From positions 1 through 64,000 of the forward strand of contig JBNLBS010000007.1 in assembly GCA_050303415.1 (NCBI GenBank): a DNA stretch of 64,000 nucleotides, in the 5' to 3' direction. How positions within the stretch are numbered: the stretch's first letter is position 1; every line of letters starts with the position of its first letter. Source of the DNA: JBNLBS01 sp050303415. GTDB lineage: Bacteria; Pseudomonadota; Gammaproteobacteria; Methylococcales; Methylomonadaceae. Shown one piece after another: positions 1 through 8,615 of the stretch. The notes beneath the pieces were generated by a model. The model had not been told where the DNA came from. It was given only the letters and a program-made list of their open reading frames with translations, and did not search any database. The position numbers and the translations under genes are program-made.

Positions 1-2
1 CC

Positions 3-1241
3 AATTCAGCTTCGGATAGGGCCTCTTTACAATCGGAAGTTAATCAGCTTAAACAGGAAATCGATCGGGTATCCAGTACAACTGAGTTTAACGGTCTAAA
101 ATTATTGGATGGAACGTTTACCTCCCAGAAGTTTCAGGTTGGCGCCAATGCCAATCAGGTGATTAATGTTTCGATTGCCGGTTCTTCAACTAGTACATTG
201 CAAGATAACCAGTTGAGCGCAGTCAATACAGCTTCGGGACAGGGAACTGGCTCAATTAATGTTAGTTCGGGTGTAACAACTATTTCAAGTGGTGAAGTTC
301 AAACCGTTGCGTTAAACACTATTACCACTCAAGATATTACAATTAATGGGCAATTGGGGCAGGTAACTGACATTTCTGTTGCAGCTAGCGATTCGGCGTT
401 TGATGTAGCGGCAGCCATTACTGCGCGTGAGGCTGAGACAGGCGTAACAGCAGATGCAACAAATGAAGTGACACTGAGCGGTATTTCGTCAGGTACAGTC
501 TCTTTTGATTTATTTACCATGGCTGCCGGAAGCGCGGGAGCCGGTGCATTTAAAACAATTTCTGCCCAAGTCGGTGCGGGTGGGGAACTTAGCTCCTTGG
601 TATCGGAAATTAATAAACAGGCGGGTACAACAGGAATTACAGCTGAGCTGGGAACAGATGGTACTAGTTTGACATTGACGCAGGCGGATGGTAAAGATGT
701 TGTCATCAATGATTTTACCACGAGCAATACAGCTGATACTATGACTCTTACGGGGCTGGACGGAAATACAGCAACAGTGGATGCTAGTGGGGATAACGAT
801 GCAATAGTTGCCGGTACGTTGACATTGCATTCATCTGGAACCTATACGGCTACATCTAGTGTTGGACAGGCTGCAGGCAGTATCTTTGATGCAGCAACCG
901 CGGGTGATCTTACAGGTTCGACCGCAGAGAAATTGAGTACGGTTGATATTAGTACGGCTGATGGTGCTCAAAATGCAATCGCCATCATTGATGCAGCTTT
1001 ATCGCAAGTCAATAGCTTTAGAGCAGATTTAGGTGCTGTGCAAAACAGGTTTGATGCAACAATAACCAGTTTGCAAACCACTTCTGAAAACCTCAGTGCA
1101 GCACGTAGCCGAATTCTGGATGCGGACTTTGCAGCTGAAACTGCAAATCTGACTCGTGCACAGATTCTGCAACAAGCTGGTACAGCAATGTTGGCGCAAG
1201 CTAATCAGGTTCCTCAAAGTGTATTGAGTTTACTTGGATAA
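3..1241 (+). CDS. fliC: Flagellin, 5' end cut off by the window
   Basis: Structural subunit of the flagellar filament. The frame is open from base 3 and the first residues read NSASDRASLQSEVNQLKQEI, the conserved end of the flagellin N-terminal D1 helix, so roughly the first 100 residues lie outside the window. The C-terminal D0/D1 helices are clear near the end (ENLSAARSRILDADFAAETA, ending in SLLG). The middle is a Ser/Thr/Gly/Ala-rich variable domain. About 412 codons are visible, which implies a full protein of about 510 residues. flaG, fliD, fliS and fliT follow on the same strand, the usual filament/cap/chaperone block. Confidence 0.97.
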   Translation, partial: NSASDRASLQSEVNQLKQEIDRVSSTTEFNGLKLLDGTFTSQKFQVGANANQVINVSIAGSSTSTLQDNQLSAVNTASGQGTGSINVSSGVTTISSGEVQTVALNTITTQDITINGQLGQVTDISVAASDSAFDVAAAITAREAETGVTADATNEVTLSGISSGTVSFDLFTMAAGSAGAGAFKTISAQVGAGGELSSLVSEINKQAGTTGITAELGTDGTSLTLTQADGKDVVINDFTTSNTADTMTLTGLDGNTATVDASGDNDAIVAGTLTLHSSGTYTATSSVGQAAGSIFDAATAGDLTGSTAEKLSTVDISTADGAQNAIAIIDAALSQVNSFRADLGAVQNRFDATITSLQTTSENLSAARSRILDADFAAETANLTRAQILQQAGTAMLAQANQVPQSVLSLLG

Positions 1242-1255
1242 TTAGCCTTACAAGT

Positions 1256-1288
1256 AATGAGCCTAGTATAATGCTAGGCTCATTTTCT
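1256..1288 (+). terminator. Stem-loop after the flagellin gene
   Basis: A perfect 11-bp stem (1256-1266 with 1274-1284, AATGAGCCTAG / CTAGGCTCATT) with a 7-nt loop begins 14 bases after the flagellin stop. The U-run is short (TTTT, 1283-1286), so it may be a partial terminator or an mRNA-stabilising 3' end that keeps flagellin message in excess over flaG-fliD. Confidence 0.7.
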
Positions 1289-1311
1289 AGATGTTTAGAT
1301 AGGAGTTGGTT

Positions 1312-1731
1312 ATGGAAATCAATCAAAACCTAAATACAAACCCTGTGGACTTAAAGTCTTCGGGGCTTTCTGCTTTAAAGAAGGCGAAAACTGAAGACGA
1401 AAAAGTTGAAGAAAATGTGGCTAAAGTAATTGAGGCAAAGCGAACAGAGCAAGTCGAAGAGGAAAAGGAAGTTGACCATGAAGCTTTGACTTCTGCAGTT
1501 GAGCAGATTAATGATCATGTACAGAATGTTCAGCGTAATTTGTTGTTTACTGTTGATGAACTTAGTGGCCGTGAAGTTGTTACTATTAGAGATGCTAGTA
1601 GTGATGAGGTAATTAAGCAGATTCCCTCTGAGGAAGCTTTGGAGCTTGCGCATCGGTTAATCGATTATTTGCCGTCTGGAACTAGTGAAATTGAAGCAAA
1701 AGCCGTGAAGCTGTTTAGTGATATTGCTTAA
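1312..1731 (+). CDS. flaG: FlaG family protein
   Basis: Small cytoplasmic FlaG-family protein (139 residues) that in Vibrio, Pseudomonas and Campylobacter influences filament length. The C-terminal two thirds fit the family: amphipathic helix, then QRNLLFTVDELSGREVVTIR, EVIKQIPSEEAL and RLIDYL. The N-terminal ~50 residues are highly charged (Lys/Glu). The ATG at 1312 is preceded by AGGAG at 1301-1305, better placed than a TTG six bases upstream. It sits between flagellin and fliD, its standard position. Confidence 0.9.
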   Translation: MEINQNLNTNPVDLKSSGLSALKKAKTEDEKVEENVAKVIEAKRTEQVEEEKEVDHEALTSAVEQINDHVQNVQRNLLFTVDELSGREVVTIRDASSDEVIKQIPSEEALELAHRLIDYLPSGTSEIEAKAVKLFSDIA

Positions 1732-1777
1732 TTATGCTTTTTTGTTAATCTAACTAGGTAATTTTTGGAGTGAGTTT

Positions 1778-3154
1778 ATGGCGCTGACATCATCGGGTAT
1801 AGGGTCAGGACTGGATATTGATAGCCTGGTAACGCAATTGGTAAGGGCTGAGGGTCAGGCACCTTCTTTGCGCTTAAATAAACGCGAAGCAAATTACCAG
1901 GCCGATCTGTCTGCAATTGGTCAGCTCAAGTCCGTGCTTAGTGAGTTTCAATCTTCATTAACGCATTTGAAGGACGTGGAATCTTTTCAACCTCGTTCAG
2001 CGAGTTCCAGTGATTCATCCTTATTTACTGCAACAGCAGATAATACAGCTGTATCAGGCAGTTATAGCATAGAAGTATTGACGTTGGCGCAAGCCGAAAA
2101 AGTACGATCCAATAGTTTTACTGATTCCGATACCGAAGTGATTGGTACCGGTACACTGGATATTTCTCTAGGCACATCTTCTTTTCAAGTGACTATTGAT
2201 GGGAACAATAATACCTTGGAAGGAATTCGAGATGCCATCAATGCGGCTAGTGATAATCCAGGAATTACAGCATCGATTATTAATGTTGGTGCGGGGCCTC
2301 AACTAGTACTGGATTCCGATACTATTGGTGCAAGTAACACGATCAATGTAACAGCAACAGATGATAATGCAGGTGATGGTTTTGATTTAACACGCTTGGA
2401 TTCAGCTAATCTTACAATTGCAGAAGCGGCACAGGATGCTACTTTCAATTTGGATAATCAATTGGTTACTAGGGGCACAAACAATATTGATGACGTAATT
2501 ACTGGTGTAACTATTAATTTGAAAAAAGAAGCGGTAGGCACTATCGAAACTTTAACCGTTGAACAAAATACAGGTGCAGTCACTGCTAAGGTGAAAAGTT
2601 TTGCTGCCGCTTACAATAAATTGGCCAATGCTTTAAAAGAATTATCCAAGTATGACCCGGAAACTAAAATTGCCGGAGCCTTGCAAGGCGACCCAACATT
2701 ACGAGGTTTTGAAGCGACAATAAGAAATATTCTGACAGATTCTGTAGAGGGTCTTACCTTTGGAACTCTAGCTGAAATGGGAGTAACGACAGATGAAAAT
2801 GGTCATCTTAATGTCGATTCTACACAGTTAGATAAGGTGATGGCAGATGACTTTGCAGCGGTCTCTGAATTGTTTGCGGGTGATAATGCGCTTGTTTCCA
2901 GGCTTGATAAAACCCTGGAAAGTTATTTGGCTTCAGATGGAGTAATTGAGGCGAGAACTAAAAGCTTGAAAGAAGGTATTTCAGATGTTGCTGATGATAG
3001 AGAGCAATTAAGTAAACGATTGGAGTCAATTGAGAAACGTTATCGGGCACAATTTACCGCAATGGATACATTACTTGGTCAGCTGGCATCGACAAGTAAT
3101 TATCTTTCACAGCAATTGGCTAATCTGCCTGGTGTAGTTAATAAAAATAAATAA
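1778..3154 (+). CDS. fliD: Flagellar filament cap protein FliD (HAP2)
   Basis: 458 residues. Forms the cap at the filament tip that folds incoming flagellin. The N-terminus (MALTSSGIGSGLDIDSLVTQ) is the characteristic FliD start. Residues about 230-440 form the FliD C-terminal domain, with heptad-rich helices toward the end (DDREQLSKRLESIEKRYRAQ, then FTAMDTLLGQL). ATG at 1778 follows TTGGAG. The middle is low-complexity Ser/Thr/Asp-rich, typical of the exposed domains. Gene order flaG-fliD-fliS-fliT supports the call. Confidence 0.97.
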   Translation: MALTSSGIGSGLDIDSLVTQLVRAEGQAPSLRLNKREANYQADLSAIGQLKSVLSEFQSSLTHLKDVESFQPRSASSSDSSLFTATADNTAVSGSYSIEVLTLAQAEKVRSNSFTDSDTEVIGTGTLDISLGTSSFQVTIDGNNNTLEGIRDAINAASDNPGITASIINVGAGPQLVLDSDTIGASNTINVTATDDNAGDGFDLTRLDSANLTIAEAAQDATFNLDNQLVTRGTNNIDDVITGVTINLKKEAVGTIETLTVEQNTGAVTAKVKSFAAAYNKLANALKELSKYDPETKIAGALQGDPTLRGFEATIRNILTDSVEGLTFGTLAEMGVTTDENGHLNVDSTQLDKVMADDFAAVSELFAGDNALVSRLDKTLESYLASDGVIEARTKSLKEGISDVADDREQLSKRLESIEKRYRAQFTAMDTLLGQLASTSNYLSQQLANLPGVVNKNK

Positions 3155-3175
3155 TTTTTGGAGCTGATTAATAGT

Positions 3176-3202
3176 TAAAGTATTACTTTAACTGGTCGAT
3201 AC
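3176..3202 (+). promoter_or_regulatory. Sigma28 (FliA)-type promoter for fliS-fliT
   Basis: TAAAGTAT (3176-3183), 11 bases, then GTCGATAC (3195-3202). The sigma28 consensus is TAAAGTTT-N11-GCCGATAA, so 13 of 16 positions agree with exact spacing. It lies in the 113-bp fliD-fliS gap, with transcription expected to start about 60 bases before the fliS ATG. Seen by eye, not scored. Confidence 0.6.
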
Positions 3203-3267
3203 AATAATCAGGACAGCGGTGCTGAGTATGTGATCGCGAAGAATTAAGTCAGCTTTAAGGTGTTAAT

Positions 3268-3666
3268 ATGAATGCAAATGCAGCAATGAAACAATATCAA
3301 TCGGTTGGTGTCCACGGCGGGGTGATGGATGCTTCACCTCATCGGCTGGTGCAAATGTTGATGGAAGGTGTGCTGGATAAAATTGCACAGGCAAAAGGTA
3401 ATATTATTCGGGATGAGGTTGCAGAAAAAGGGATTAATATTACCAAAGCTATTAATATTCTTGCCAGTTTGCGTTCATGCCTGAATTTGGAGCTAGGTGG
3501 TGAAATTGCTCAAAACTTGGATCATCTTTACGATTATATGATTCGTCAGTTAATGATAGCGAACTCGAAAAAAGACGAGTCATTGCTTGATGAGGTTTCA
3601 AGTTTAATGGTGGATATTAAAGCCAGTTGGGATGTGATTTCCGATGAGGTGGTTAATGCTTCTTAG
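3268..3666 (+). CDS. fliS: Flagellin export chaperone FliS
   Basis: 132 residues. Binds the C-terminus of flagellin in the cytoplasm and keeps it unpolymerised until export. The family signature is plain: a Met-rich start, AMKQYQSVGVHGGVMDASPH, RLVQMLMEGVLDKIAQAKGN, LDHLYDYMIRQLMIAN. Length is normal for FliS. It has its own candidate sigma28 promoter upstream and is followed by the fliT-like gene after 30 bases. Confidence 0.97.
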   Translation: MNANAAMKQYQSVGVHGGVMDASPHRLVQMLMEGVLDKIAQAKGNIIRDEVAEKGINITKAINILASLRSCLNLELGGEIAQNLDHLYDYMIRQLMIANSKKDESLLDEVSSLMVDIKASWDVISDEVVNAS

Positions 3667-3696
3667 GACTTTCATTGATGTGACAGGGTTTTGTCA

Positions 3697-4002
3697 ATGA
3701 ACGATGAGATTAAGATAGAAAACCTGATTGAGTTAACGCAGAAAATGTTGGAGCAGGCAAAATCAGGTTTGTGGGAAGATGTTATTGCGACTGAAAATGA
3801 ACGCCGAAACTTCTTGGATAAATTCCTGTCAGATCAGGCAAAGTTGGTTGATAATGCCGCAGCCATTTCAGTGGGTATTCAAACCATTATTGAATTGGAT
3901 AAAGAAGTTATGGCTTTGGGTGTCGATAAAAAAGAAGAATTGGCGCTAATATTACAAAATTTAGGCCAAGGTAAAAAAGCAGTTAAGGCTTATTCAGCAT
4001 AA
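3697..4002 (+). CDS. fliT: FliT-like flagellar chaperone
   Basis: 101 residues, all-helical, acidic/amphipathic, no signal peptide. FliT proteins bind FliD and the export ATPase complex; sequence conservation is low, so the call rests on size, the helical pattern (LTQKMLEQAKSGLWEDVIAT; ENERRNFLDKFL) and position directly after fliS. The ATG at 3697 is chosen over a TTG six bases upstream. The gene ends only 3 bases from the convergent ypjD-like gene. Confidence 0.75.
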   Translation: MNDEIKIENLIELTQKMLEQAKSGLWEDVIATENERRNFLDKFLSDQAKLVDNAAAISVGIQTIIELDKEVMALGVDKKEELALILQNLGQGKKAVKAYSA

Positions 4003-4005
4003 GTT

Positions 4006-4797
4006 TTATTGCTTTAGAATTAATTCTAAAACCAGCTTGCTGCCAAAGTAAGCTAATAACAGCAAAGTAAAGCCGGTCAGGGTCCATTTTATTGCTGTTT
4101 GTCCTCGCCATCCATATCGGATGCGTCCGAATAATAAACCAGAAAAAATTATCCATGCCAAAATGGATAATACTGTCTTGTGTACCAGGTGCTGTGCGAA
4201 TAAGTCTTCTATGAATATAAAGCCGCTGATCAGAGATATAGATAAGAATAGGATGCCTGTGCCGATCATTTGAAACAATAAAGACTCCATCGTTTGTAAT
4301 GGCGGTAAGCTGTTAATTAGTTTCTTTGGATGGTGGCTTTTTAATTGCTGGTCCTGAATGGCCAATAAAATTGCCTGTAAGGCCGCAATATTTAACAGGC
4401 TGAAAGCAATAATAGAGCTCAATATATGAGTACCCATTTGCCAGCTATAGTTATGCAAAGTGTGCTCTTTACCAGGAAAAAACACGGACAATCCAAGCAT
4501 TAATGCCGTTATGGGAAAAATACCAATCCCCAGTTTTTCAACCGGTTTGGTTAGGCTGGTGAGTAATAACAGTAAGGCAATGATAAAAGTAATGCTTGAG
4601 CCGATGTTAAAAAAACTAAAATCCAGTTGTTGGGTTTGTAGGGCTGTGCGGGTAAGGTAAGCAAAGTGTAAGCACAGGCCAAGCCAGCCAAAGTAAGTGG
4701 AGCGGTAATTGGATTTTTCTTTGATTAAATCTAGAATGAGTAGCAGGCTGCATAAAAGATAGCAGCTGATTGCAATGAAACTGATTATTGGGTTCAT
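4006..4797 (-). CDS. ypjD: Cytochrome c assembly-type inner membrane protein (YpjD/CcsA family)
   Basis: 263 residues with about eight hydrophobic helices, matching the CcmC/CcsA/HemX-like fold of the E. coli YpjD group. Family-like stretches are MGTHILSSIIAFSLLNIAAL, and near the end HTVLSILAWIIFSGLLFGR then RYGWRGQTAIKWT. YpjD-type genes commonly sit divergently next to ffh, as here. The exact role is unsettled; in enterobacteria it has been linked to Mg2+/CorC-type functions, while the fold suggests heme handling. ATG at 4797. Confidence 0.85.
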   Translation of the reverse strand: MNPIISFIAISCYLLCSLLLILDLIKEKSNYRSTYFGWLGLCLHFAYLTRTALQTQQLDFSFFNIGSSITFIIALLLLLTSLTKPVEKLGIGIFPITALMLGLSVFFPGKEHTLHNYSWQMGTHILSSIIAFSLLNIAALQAILLAIQDQQLKSHHPKKLINSLPPLQTMESLLFQMIGTGILFLSISLISGFIFIEDLFAQHLVHKTVLSILAWIIFSGLLFGRIRYGWRGQTAIKWTLTGFTLLLLAYFGSKLVLELILKQ

Positions 4798-5091
4798 AGT
4801 CTGGGCGGTAGAAAATTTGCTGCTAAGAAAAAACCATCACGTTTCAAAATTACCCTCACAGTGTTTCACTTTTTTGGGTGAGTTTGATTGCGGCAATTAT
4901 AAAAATTAAATTTTGAAATGCGAACATTATACAATTATCAAAAGCACTTGTTGGATGATATGTTAATATAACCGGCTAAATAGTTATAGGGTTAAATGGC
5001 TGATGAATATAAAAGTTGAGTAAACCGAGTGTTTTCCTGCTTTGCATCCACCAAAAGCCTTGTCTGGCGTAATTAAAATAAAGATAGCGAT

Positions 5092-6447
5092 ATGTTTGAT
5101 AATTTAACCGACCGCTTGAGCGGTACACTCAAGAATTTAAAAGGGCAGGGCAGGCTGTCAGAAAGCAATATCAAAGATGCCTTGCGTGAAGTCCGTATGG
5201 CTTTATTGGAAGCTGACGTTGCTTTGCCTGTTGTCACAGAGTTTATTGAAAATGTCAAAGAAGGCGCCCTAGGTAAAGAAGTACAAAACAGTCTTTCACC
5301 GGGTCAGGCGATGATTAAACTGGTTCAGGCTGAACTGGTTAAAGTTATGGGGGAGGCCAATGAAGAACTAGACCTTAGGGCTGAACCGCCAGCAATTATT
5401 CTGATGGCTGGTTTGCAGGGTGCTGGTAAAACAACTACCGTGGCCAAATTGGGGCGCTGGTTAAAGCTGAACCGCAAAAAGAAAGTTGGTGTGGTCAGTG
5501 CGGACGTTTATCGTCCGGCAGCGATTAAACAGTTGCAGACATTGGCAGACGATTTGGAGTTGGTGTTTTTTGAGAGTGATATTTCTCAAAAACCGGTGGA
5601 TATTGCCAATAATGCCATTGATGCCGCCAAGAAACAGTTTTTAGATGTTGTTATTGTTGATACCGCAGGTCGTCTGCATATTGATGATGACATGATGTCG
5701 GAAATTAAAGATCTGCACGCTGCCATCAACCCGGTCGAGACGCTGTTTGTCGTTGATAGTATGACGGGGCAGGATGCGGCAAATACAGCTAAGGCTTTTC
5801 ATGATGCCTTACCGTTAACAGGTGTAGTCTTAACTAAGGCCGATGGTGACGCCAGAGGTGGTGCGGCGCTGTCTATCCGTCATATTACCGGCAAGCCGAT
5901 TAAATTTATTGGTGTGGGCGAGAAAGCCGATGCCTTGGAGCCTTTTCATCCGGATCGAGTTGCTTCCCGTATTTTGGGGATGGGTGACGTTTTAGGTTTA
6001 ATCGAAGAGATTGAGCAGAAAGTCGATAGGAAAAAGGCTGAAAAGCTTGCTAAGAAAATGCAAAAAGGTAAAGGTTTTACCTTGGAGGATTTTAGAGAGC
6101 AATTGATGCAAATGCAAAGTATGGGTGGTGTCGGTAGCATGCTCGACAAGTTGCCAGGAATGAATACGATGCCGGCAGAAATGAAGGATAAAGTTAACGA
6201 TAAAGAGCTGGCGCGGCAAATTGGGGTGATTAATTCCATGACCATGCAGGAGCGTTTACACCCTGATTTGATTAAAGGTGGTCGTAAAAAAAGAATTGCA
6301 GCCGGTTGCGGTCAGGAATTGCAGGATATTAACCGTATTTTAAAGCAATTTAAAATGATGCAAAAAATGATGAAGCGCTTTAAAAAGGGTAATATGGCCA
6401 ATATGATGCGCGGCATGCAAGGTAATATGCGTGGCATGAGAATGTAA
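5092..6447 (+). CDS. ffh: Signal recognition particle GTPase Ffh (SRP54)
   Basis: 451 residues. Binds 4.5S RNA and signal sequences of nascent membrane proteins and delivers them to FtsY, which is encoded elsewhere in this window (fused to a CtaA-like domain at 49185). N domain 1-95; G domain with GLQGAGKTT at 107-115, DTAGR near 190 and TKADGDARGG near 250; methionine-rich M domain from about 325, ending in Met/Gly/Arg-rich repeats (MMRGMQGNMRGMRM). ATG at 5092. The 294-bp region shared with ypjD must carry its promoter, but I cannot pick one out. Confidence 0.98.
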   Translation: MFDNLTDRLSGTLKNLKGQGRLSESNIKDALREVRMALLEADVALPVVTEFIENVKEGALGKEVQNSLSPGQAMIKLVQAELVKVMGEANEELDLRAEPPAIILMAGLQGAGKTTTVAKLGRWLKLNRKKKVGVVSADVYRPAAIKQLQTLADDLELVFFESDISQKPVDIANNAIDAAKKQFLDVVIVDTAGRLHIDDDMMSEIKDLHAAINPVETLFVVDSMTGQDAANTAKAFHDALPLTGVVLTKADGDARGGAALSIRHITGKPIKFIGVGEKADALEPFHPDRVASRILGMGDVLGLIEEIEQKVDRKKAEKLAKKMQKGKGFTLEDFREQLMQMQSMGGVGSMLDKLPGMNTMPAEMKDKVNDKELARQIGVINSMTMQERLHPDLIKGGRKKRIAAGCGQELQDINRILKQFKMMQKMMKRFKKGNMANMMRGMQGNMRGMRM

Positions 6448-6505
6448 TTTTTTATGAGCAGATTAGCGAATTTTCAGGAAAAAAGAGCTTATTTGTTATT
6501 TTTTC

Positions 6506-6533
6506 TTCACATATTTAAAAAATCGCGTAAAAT
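6506..6533 (+). promoter_or_regulatory. Sigma70-type promoter for the rpsP operon
   Basis: TTCACA (6506-6511), a 16-base spacer, then TAAAAT (6528-6533). Each hexamer matches the consensus at five of six positions. It lies 42 bases before the rpsP ATG and after the ffh stop, so rpsP-rimM-trmD-rplS likely has its own start. Confidence 0.55.
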
Positions 6534-6574
6534 AGTCTGATTGAATTTTTGATTAATGTTTTTGAGGAATTTAG

Positions 6575-6826
6575 ATGGTAACCATTCGTCTAGCTAGAGG
6601 CGGCGCTAAAAATCGTCCTTTTTATCACGTTGTTGTAACAGATAGCAGAAACAGTCGTGACGGACGTTATATAGAGCGTCTTGGTTTTTTTAACCCGTTA
6701 GCGCGTGGCAATGAAGAAAGATTACGTTTAGATGCTGAGCGTGTTGAATACTGGCAATCAAACGGTGCACAACCGTCTGAGCGCGTTGCTAAATTAATTA
6801 AAGAAGCAGCAAAAGCGGCCGCTTAA
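6575..6826 (+). CDS. rpsP: 30S ribosomal protein S16
   Basis: 83 residues, normal length. Begins MVTIRLARGGAKNRPFYHVV, the defining S16 start, followed by DSRNSRDGRYIERLGFFNP. Assembles early on the 5' domain of 16S rRNA. First gene of rpsP-rimM-trmD-rplS; six bases separate it from rimM. SD GAGGAA upstream of ATG 6575. Confidence 0.99.
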   Translation: MVTIRLARGGAKNRPFYHVVVTDSRNSRDGRYIERLGFFNPLARGNEERLRLDAERVEYWQSNGAQPSERVAKLIKEAAKAAA

Positions 6827-6832
6827 GTCATT

Positions 6833-7339
6833 TTGTCAGATCAACAAGATATTGTTGTTGGTGAGATTACTGGCGTTTTTGGTGTCAAAGGCTGGGTAAA
6901 GGTTTATTCCCATACTGAGCCGCGTGAGAATATCTTAAAATATTCTCCTTGGAATTTAAAGAAAGGCGATGAAGTTAGGCAGGTTGAACTTGTTAACGGT
7001 AAACGCCAAGGCAAAGCGATAGTTGCACAAATACAAGGGATTGATGACCGGGATCAGGCCGCCAGTTTAAATGGCTGGATGATTACCGTAAAAGGTGATC
7101 AACTGCCTAAAGCCGAGCAGGGTGAATATTACTGGAAAGACCTGATTGGTTTAACAGTAGTTACCGAACGGGGTGTACAGTTAGGGAAAGTGGACTACTT
7201 GCTGGAAACAGGTGCAAATGATGTACTGGTTGTTGCCGGTGACAGAGAACGATTAATTCCTTTTTTACAAGGACATACAGTGCTTAAAATAGATCTTGAT
7301 GTTGGCGAGATACTCGTTGACTGGGATCCAGAGTTTTAA
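6833..7339 (+). CDS. rimM: Ribosome maturation factor RimM
   Basis: 168 residues. Assists late 16S rRNA processing and assembly around S19. N-terminal RimM domain (IVVGEITGVFGVKGWVKVYS) and C-terminal PRC-barrel (EQGEYYWKDLIGLTV; ANDVLVV; RLIPFL). The start is a TTG at 6833 (MSDQQD), because no ATG occurs before the conserved IVVGEI block. The Shine-Dalgarno is poor, so translation probably couples to rpsP. Confidence 0.96.
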   Translation: MSDQQDIVVGEITGVFGVKGWVKVYSHTEPRENILKYSPWNLKKGDEVRQVELVNGKRQGKAIVAQIQGIDDRDQAASLNGWMITVKGDQLPKAEQGEYYWKDLIGLTVVTERGVQLGKVDYLLETGANDVLVVAGDRERLIPFLQGHTVLKIDLDVGEILVDWDPEF

Positions 7340-7343
7340 GTCA

Positions 7344-8105
7344 ATGCGTTTTGATGTTATCACGCTGTTTCCTGAAATGGTTAAAGATGCCGCTGGTTAT
7401 GGTGTAACGGGTCGGGCAATAAAGCGTGATATCGTGGATCTAAGACTTTGGAATCCACGGGATTATGCCAGCGACAGGCATCGTACAGTTGATGATCGTC
7501 CCTACGGTGGTGGACCGGGGATGGTGATGAAATATCAACCTTTATTTGATGCTGTATCAGATGCCAAACTAGCCGCAATTGAAAATTCAAAAGTAGTTTA
7601 TTTAAGTCCGCAAGGTAAGCCAATCACTCAGGCATTATTAACGCAGGCATCCAGCTTATCACAGCTGATATTGGTGGCTGGGCGTTATGAAGGAGTCGAT
7701 GAGCGTTTTGTTGACAATGTATGTGATGATGAATGGTCGTTGGGTGACTATGTTATCAGTGGCGGAGAGCTGGGGGCATTAATTGTAATTGATGCAATTA
7801 CCCGTTTGCTGCCAGGGGTTTTGGGGGATGAACAATCGGCTCAAGAAGACTCATATAGTCGGGGCTTATTGGATTGTCCGCATTATACCAGGCCGGAAAA
7901 AATGCCGGCAGGCGATGTGCCGCAGGTATTGTTGACCGGGGATCATGCACAAATAAGACGTTGGCGCTTAAAACAAGCATTGGGGCGAACTTGGCAAAGA
8001 CGGCCGGAATTGCTTGAGAAAATGTATTTAAATGCGGAGCAGGAAGCTTTGCTTAGTGAATTTAAAATTGAAGTTGATGATAAATTAGGGTGTGGTAATG
8101 AGTAA
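7344..8105 (+). CDS. trmD: tRNA (guanine-N1)-methyltransferase TrmD
   Basis: 253 residues. Makes m1G37 in tRNAs that read codons starting with C or G, preventing +1 frameshifts. Starts MRFDVITLFPEMV. SPOUT-knot features are visible: DDRPYGGGPGMVMKYQP, LVAGRYEGVDERF, and EWSLGDYVISGGELGA which forms the AdoMet-binding knot. The ATG at 7344 is just after the rimM stop; an earlier in-frame ATG inside rimM gives a non-conserved extension. Overlaps rplS by 8 bases. Confidence 0.98.
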   Translation: MRFDVITLFPEMVKDAAGYGVTGRAIKRDIVDLRLWNPRDYASDRHRTVDDRPYGGGPGMVMKYQPLFDAVSDAKLAAIENSKVVYLSPQGKPITQALLTQASSLSQLILVAGRYEGVDERFVDNVCDDEWSLGDYVISGGELGALIVIDAITRLLPGVLGDEQSAQEDSYSRGLLDCPHYTRPEKMPAGDVPQVLLTGDHAQIRRWRLKQALGRTWQRRPELLEKMYLNAEQEALLSEFKIEVDDKLGCGNE

Positions 8106-8442
8106 TATTATTGATGTATTGGAAGCGGAACAACTTAAAAAAGATATTCCTGAATTTGGTCCAGGTGATACAGTAGTTGTTCAAGTTAAGGTAAAAGAAG
8201 GCGAACGTGAAAGACTGCAGGCTTTTGAAGGTGTAGTCATTGCAAAACGTAACCGTGGCTTAAATTCTGCTTTTACTGTTAGAAAAATTTCTTACGGTGA
8301 AGGTGTTGAGCGTGTTTTTCAGACTCACAGTCCAATGATTGGCGATATCACGGTTAAACGTCGTGGTGATGTTCGTCGTGCCAAGTTGTATTACTTACGT
8401 GAATTAACTGGTAGAGCAGCACGTATTAAAGAAAAACTTTAA
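8098..8442 (+). CDS. rplS: 50S ribosomal protein L19
   Basis: 114 residues, normal length. MSNIIDVLEAEQLKKDIPEF, then RERLQAFEGVVIAKRNRGLN and TVRKISYGEGVERVF are classic L19. The ATG at 8098 lies inside the end of trmD (ATGAGTAA overlap), so translation is coupled. Last gene of the operon, with a strong terminator 20 bases beyond the stop. Confidence 0.98.
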   Translation: MSNIIDVLEAEQLKKDIPEFGPGDTVVVQVKVKEGERERLQAFEGVVIAKRNRGLNSAFTVRKISYGEGVERVFQTHSPMIGDITVKRRGDVRRAKLYYLRELTGRAARIKEKL

Positions 8443-8462
8443 TCGATCTTTGCCCTACTCAG

Positions 8463-8491
8463 AAAAAAGGCAGCTTAGGCTGCCTTTTTTT
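8463..8491 (+). terminator. Rho-independent terminator of the rpsP-rplS operon
   Basis: Stem GGCAGC/GCTGCC extended by A6/T6 (8463-8474 with 8479-8490), loop TTAG, T-run of seven. Textbook intrinsic terminator 20 bases after the rplS stop. Confidence 0.92.
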
Positions 8492-8615
8492 ATGTCTGCG
8501 AATAAATTAAAATTATTACGCTTATTGTTTTAGCGGTTTTGTTATGTACAGCATTGCTAACTGATTTAAACTGTCATTTATTAGTTTTATTCACGTGAGG
8601 CTGGGGTAGGTACAC

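Noticed and set aside
329..830. Long antisense open frames over the flagellin gene
   Set aside because: They mirror the Thr/Ser/Ala-rich codons of flagellin and show no protein family.
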